Shown piece after piece: positions 63,401 to 64,000 of a stretch of DNA of 64,000 nt (its first letter is position 1; every line of letters begins with the position of its first letter). The translations under genes were made by a program, and so were the position numbers. The notes beneath the pieces are model-generated. The model ran no database searches and was not told the origin of the DNA. It was given only the letters and a program-made list of their open reading frames with translations. The stretch spans positions 2,356,001-2,420,000 of the forward strand of contig NZ_CP071051.1 in the NCBI RefSeq assembly GCF_017161405.1, written 5' to 3'. This DNA is from Leucobacter sp. CX169. GTDB lineage: Bacteria > Actinomycetota > Actinomycetes > Actinomycetales > Microbacteriaceae.

Positions 63401-64000
63401 CGTTCAGCGAGGTCATCGCTTCAACGGTTTGATAACCAAACCTGTTCCCCGTGCCCACTTCAACCACCGATGTGACTGAAATGTAGGGCCACGAAGCACT
63501 CGAATCCGTCACGTCAGGTACCGCGGGGGTTCCTGCGCGAGGGATCACGAGAATTCGGGGAAGGGTCCCTGCGGCATCGTCGCCCGGGATGAACGTGATG
63601 TCGTAGTTTGCGGTGACCAGGGCATTATCCTGGTCCCTGATGGCCACCGTTGACACGTTGCCACCGGGTATCGTGTATCCGGCCGGGAGCACTGTGGTGT
63701 AGCTCGGCAGGCCAAGAGCCGGGTCAAGACCCCAGGTGCCAAAGCTGCCGCGGATGGTGCGAACACCGCTACCCGGCGACTCGGACAGGCCAATGAACGC
63801 CACTGCGGTGTTCCGCTCCTTCACGACGCCAACACCAGGCGGGGTGATGCCTTCTTCCGCCCAACCGTTCGCGCCTTCCACATCGATGACCGCACGGTTA
63901 TGCAAGTTCATGGAAGTGTCTGCCAGAGGCGTCAGTCGGGTGGTGAGATTGATGCGAATGCCACCGTCGAGAGTCAGCGGATTCAGCACCATCTTGAACC
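60444..64000 (-). CDS. Giant sortase-anchored surface protein (5' end beyond window)
   Basis: At least 1185 residues; the frame is still open at base 64000, so the N-terminus and signal peptide are outside. The N-terminal visible part has beta-sandwich adhesin-like sequence. A DUF11-type domain (VAIGDLVTYNIDVTNRL) follows, then five tandem repeats of about 108 residues, a Pro/Glu/Thr-rich wall-spanning stretch (PETPVVPETPLVPQPP), the sorting signal LVHTG (60558-60572), a hydrophobic helix and RRKR. It is the likely substrate of the split sortase, which faces it. It probably acts as an adhesin or surface fibre, by family analogy. Confidence 0.88.
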   Translation of the reverse strand, partial: FKMVLNPLTLDGGIRINLTTRLTPLADTSMNLHNRAVIDVEGANGWAEEGITPPGVGVVKERNTAVAFIGLSESPGSGVRTIRGSFGTWGLDPALGLPSYTTVLPAGYTIPGGNVSTVAIRDQDNALVTANYDITFIPGDDAAGTLPRILVIPRAGTPAVPDVTDSSASWPYISVTSVVEVGTGNRFGYQTVEAMTSLNGGPTQVQSCLHYNTLAPGDPRDIDNDGLATDDSNCRATGWAQFLPREAAATSVVQKFARDLGTSTWFGANQTAITPSGAAEYRIHWENAGQPTLNNIVMYDMFPRLNDTGTVAAQATQPRGSEFTPVFSGLTAPVPVGAVVEFTNSDNACRPEVNPALTACVNNWTTNTASLGGNSAVRGMKITLPGNWTGGQSIDITFSMQIPAGTQSGVPAWNSVASRANNGPGSMVAAETARTGIAMPADVIVQKSSPQAGGPVAIGDLVTYNIDVTNRLTSAVNGVRVVDNVAGILPYMEEASAPTSTSGTVTYDSATQSYVWVGDLGPEASATITITMRATAATPAAGAINRVVGTVGLVPTNCPPNSTDPECTEAVRAVEPIVSLDKFAASVAQSSLIEANTDVEWTYRVTNGGTEELENLVVTDSRGVAVLCPSATLAVGASMDCLGTGNVGTATPYENTGIVVGTGLHTGGAVTALDDWDVRIIPLVPTIDLVKDAPGVAEGSTVGAETLVDWTYTVTNTGTDTLVNLTVVDDQNVPVTCPVATLVVGDSTVCTGTGSVGFGSRYTNIATARAVGGYTATPVSDIDDWSVNVTPYTVGITLDKYAPAVTEGGTEIPGTVVDWEYLVTNNGEEPIGDIELVDDQGVAVICPATELAVGANMICAGSGSIGAGPGYTNIGTVRGITTLTDTPVTDDDPWTIQVRYPVPSIVGVKGALNAVEGEFTPAFHVVDWQYTVTNNGEEPLEDIVVTDDQGVVVTCPQDTLDVNEAMVCTGSGSIGSDDEYTNLMEVDAVGTVSGEPVDDADPWTVPLGFPPVTVGIIKDAVDVAIGDRVEKDAELTWTYTVVNTGGQPLENVIVTDDQGVVVTCPQDTLEVGESMECMGTGSVGDSESYTNVGSVTGTPRWKGDPVTAVSTWSTPISDPIPETPVVPETPLVPQPPTAGGTPLVHTGSEIPVFLFALGSLMVAAGALLVMRRKREAKEGARNEG
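60650..62276 (-). repeat. Five tandem ~108-residue repeats in the surface protein
   Basis: Each unit has the pattern hydrophobic-K-A/G...V(D/E)W(T/E)Y.VTN.G...L..(I/L).V.DD(Q)G V.V.CP...L.VG..M.C.G(T/S)G(S)(I/V)G...YTN. Units start near 62276, 61955, 61628, 61298 and 60971 (minus strand). Every unit has exactly two Cys, in (V/I)xCP and xxCxGxG, spaced about 13 residues, so one disulfide per unit is likely. The two nearest the C-terminus are the most alike. Confidence 0.85.

Overview
The window is high-GC DNA from an actinobacterium. Mycothiol genes (mshD, a mycoredoxin-type glutaredoxin), the run rlmB-cysS-ispF-ispD-carD beside an LpqE-like lipoprotein, the pairs senX3/regX3, glnR-mshD and ppk-mutT1, and very short spacers with ATGA overlaps fit the family Microbacteriaceae. 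Leucobacter is a reasonable genus guess but is not proven here.

Positions 1 to about 53,500 are mostly ordinary chromosome. In order: aldehyde dehydrogenase (cut by the window start), PiT phosphate transporter, mycoredoxin, phosphofructokinase and a SNF2-type helicase (1-6.6 kb); ribF, truB, mutY, rbfA, infB, ylxR, nusA, a LOG-family protein and proS (6.8-19.2 kb); a protein mannosyltransferase and two PspC-containing signalling loci, one of them a two-component system, plus a PdtaS-like kinase (19.2-26.4 kb); the rlmB to carD block (27-31.4 kb); senX3-regX3/phoU, gpmA, ygfZ and a nitrobindin-like gene (32-37.6 kb); glnR-mshD, ppk, mutT1 and a diacylglycerol-kinase-like gene (38-43.8 kb); an IS481-family insertion; a zinc alcohol dehydrogenase, a CapA-like lipoprotein and pstSCAB (44.9-51.6 kb). 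Phosphate genes are scattered (pit, senX3-regX3, phoU, ppk, pst), and three of the control regions carry PHO-box-like direct repeats.

At 53,491 a tRNA-Lys gene is followed 33 bases later by the C-terminal remnant of a tyrosine integrase. From there to the window end the DNA looks like an integrated, decaying island with lower-GC codon use. It holds two complete IS3-family elements, a third IS3 fragment, a large LuxR-type regulator preceded by a small coupled leader ORF, a sortase gene, and a very large sortase-anchored surface protein with five tandem repeats that runs off the window end.

The most notable result is that the sortase gene has been split by an IS3-family element. Removing the element and one copy of its GGA target duplication restores one continuous 198-codon sortase with an N-terminal membrane anchor. 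Its likely substrate, ending in LVHTG, a hydrophobic stretch and basic residues, lies convergent just downstream. The second clear result is an IS481-family element inserted exactly in a CTAG that formed the shared, overlapping stop codons of two convergent genes, so neither gene was damaged.
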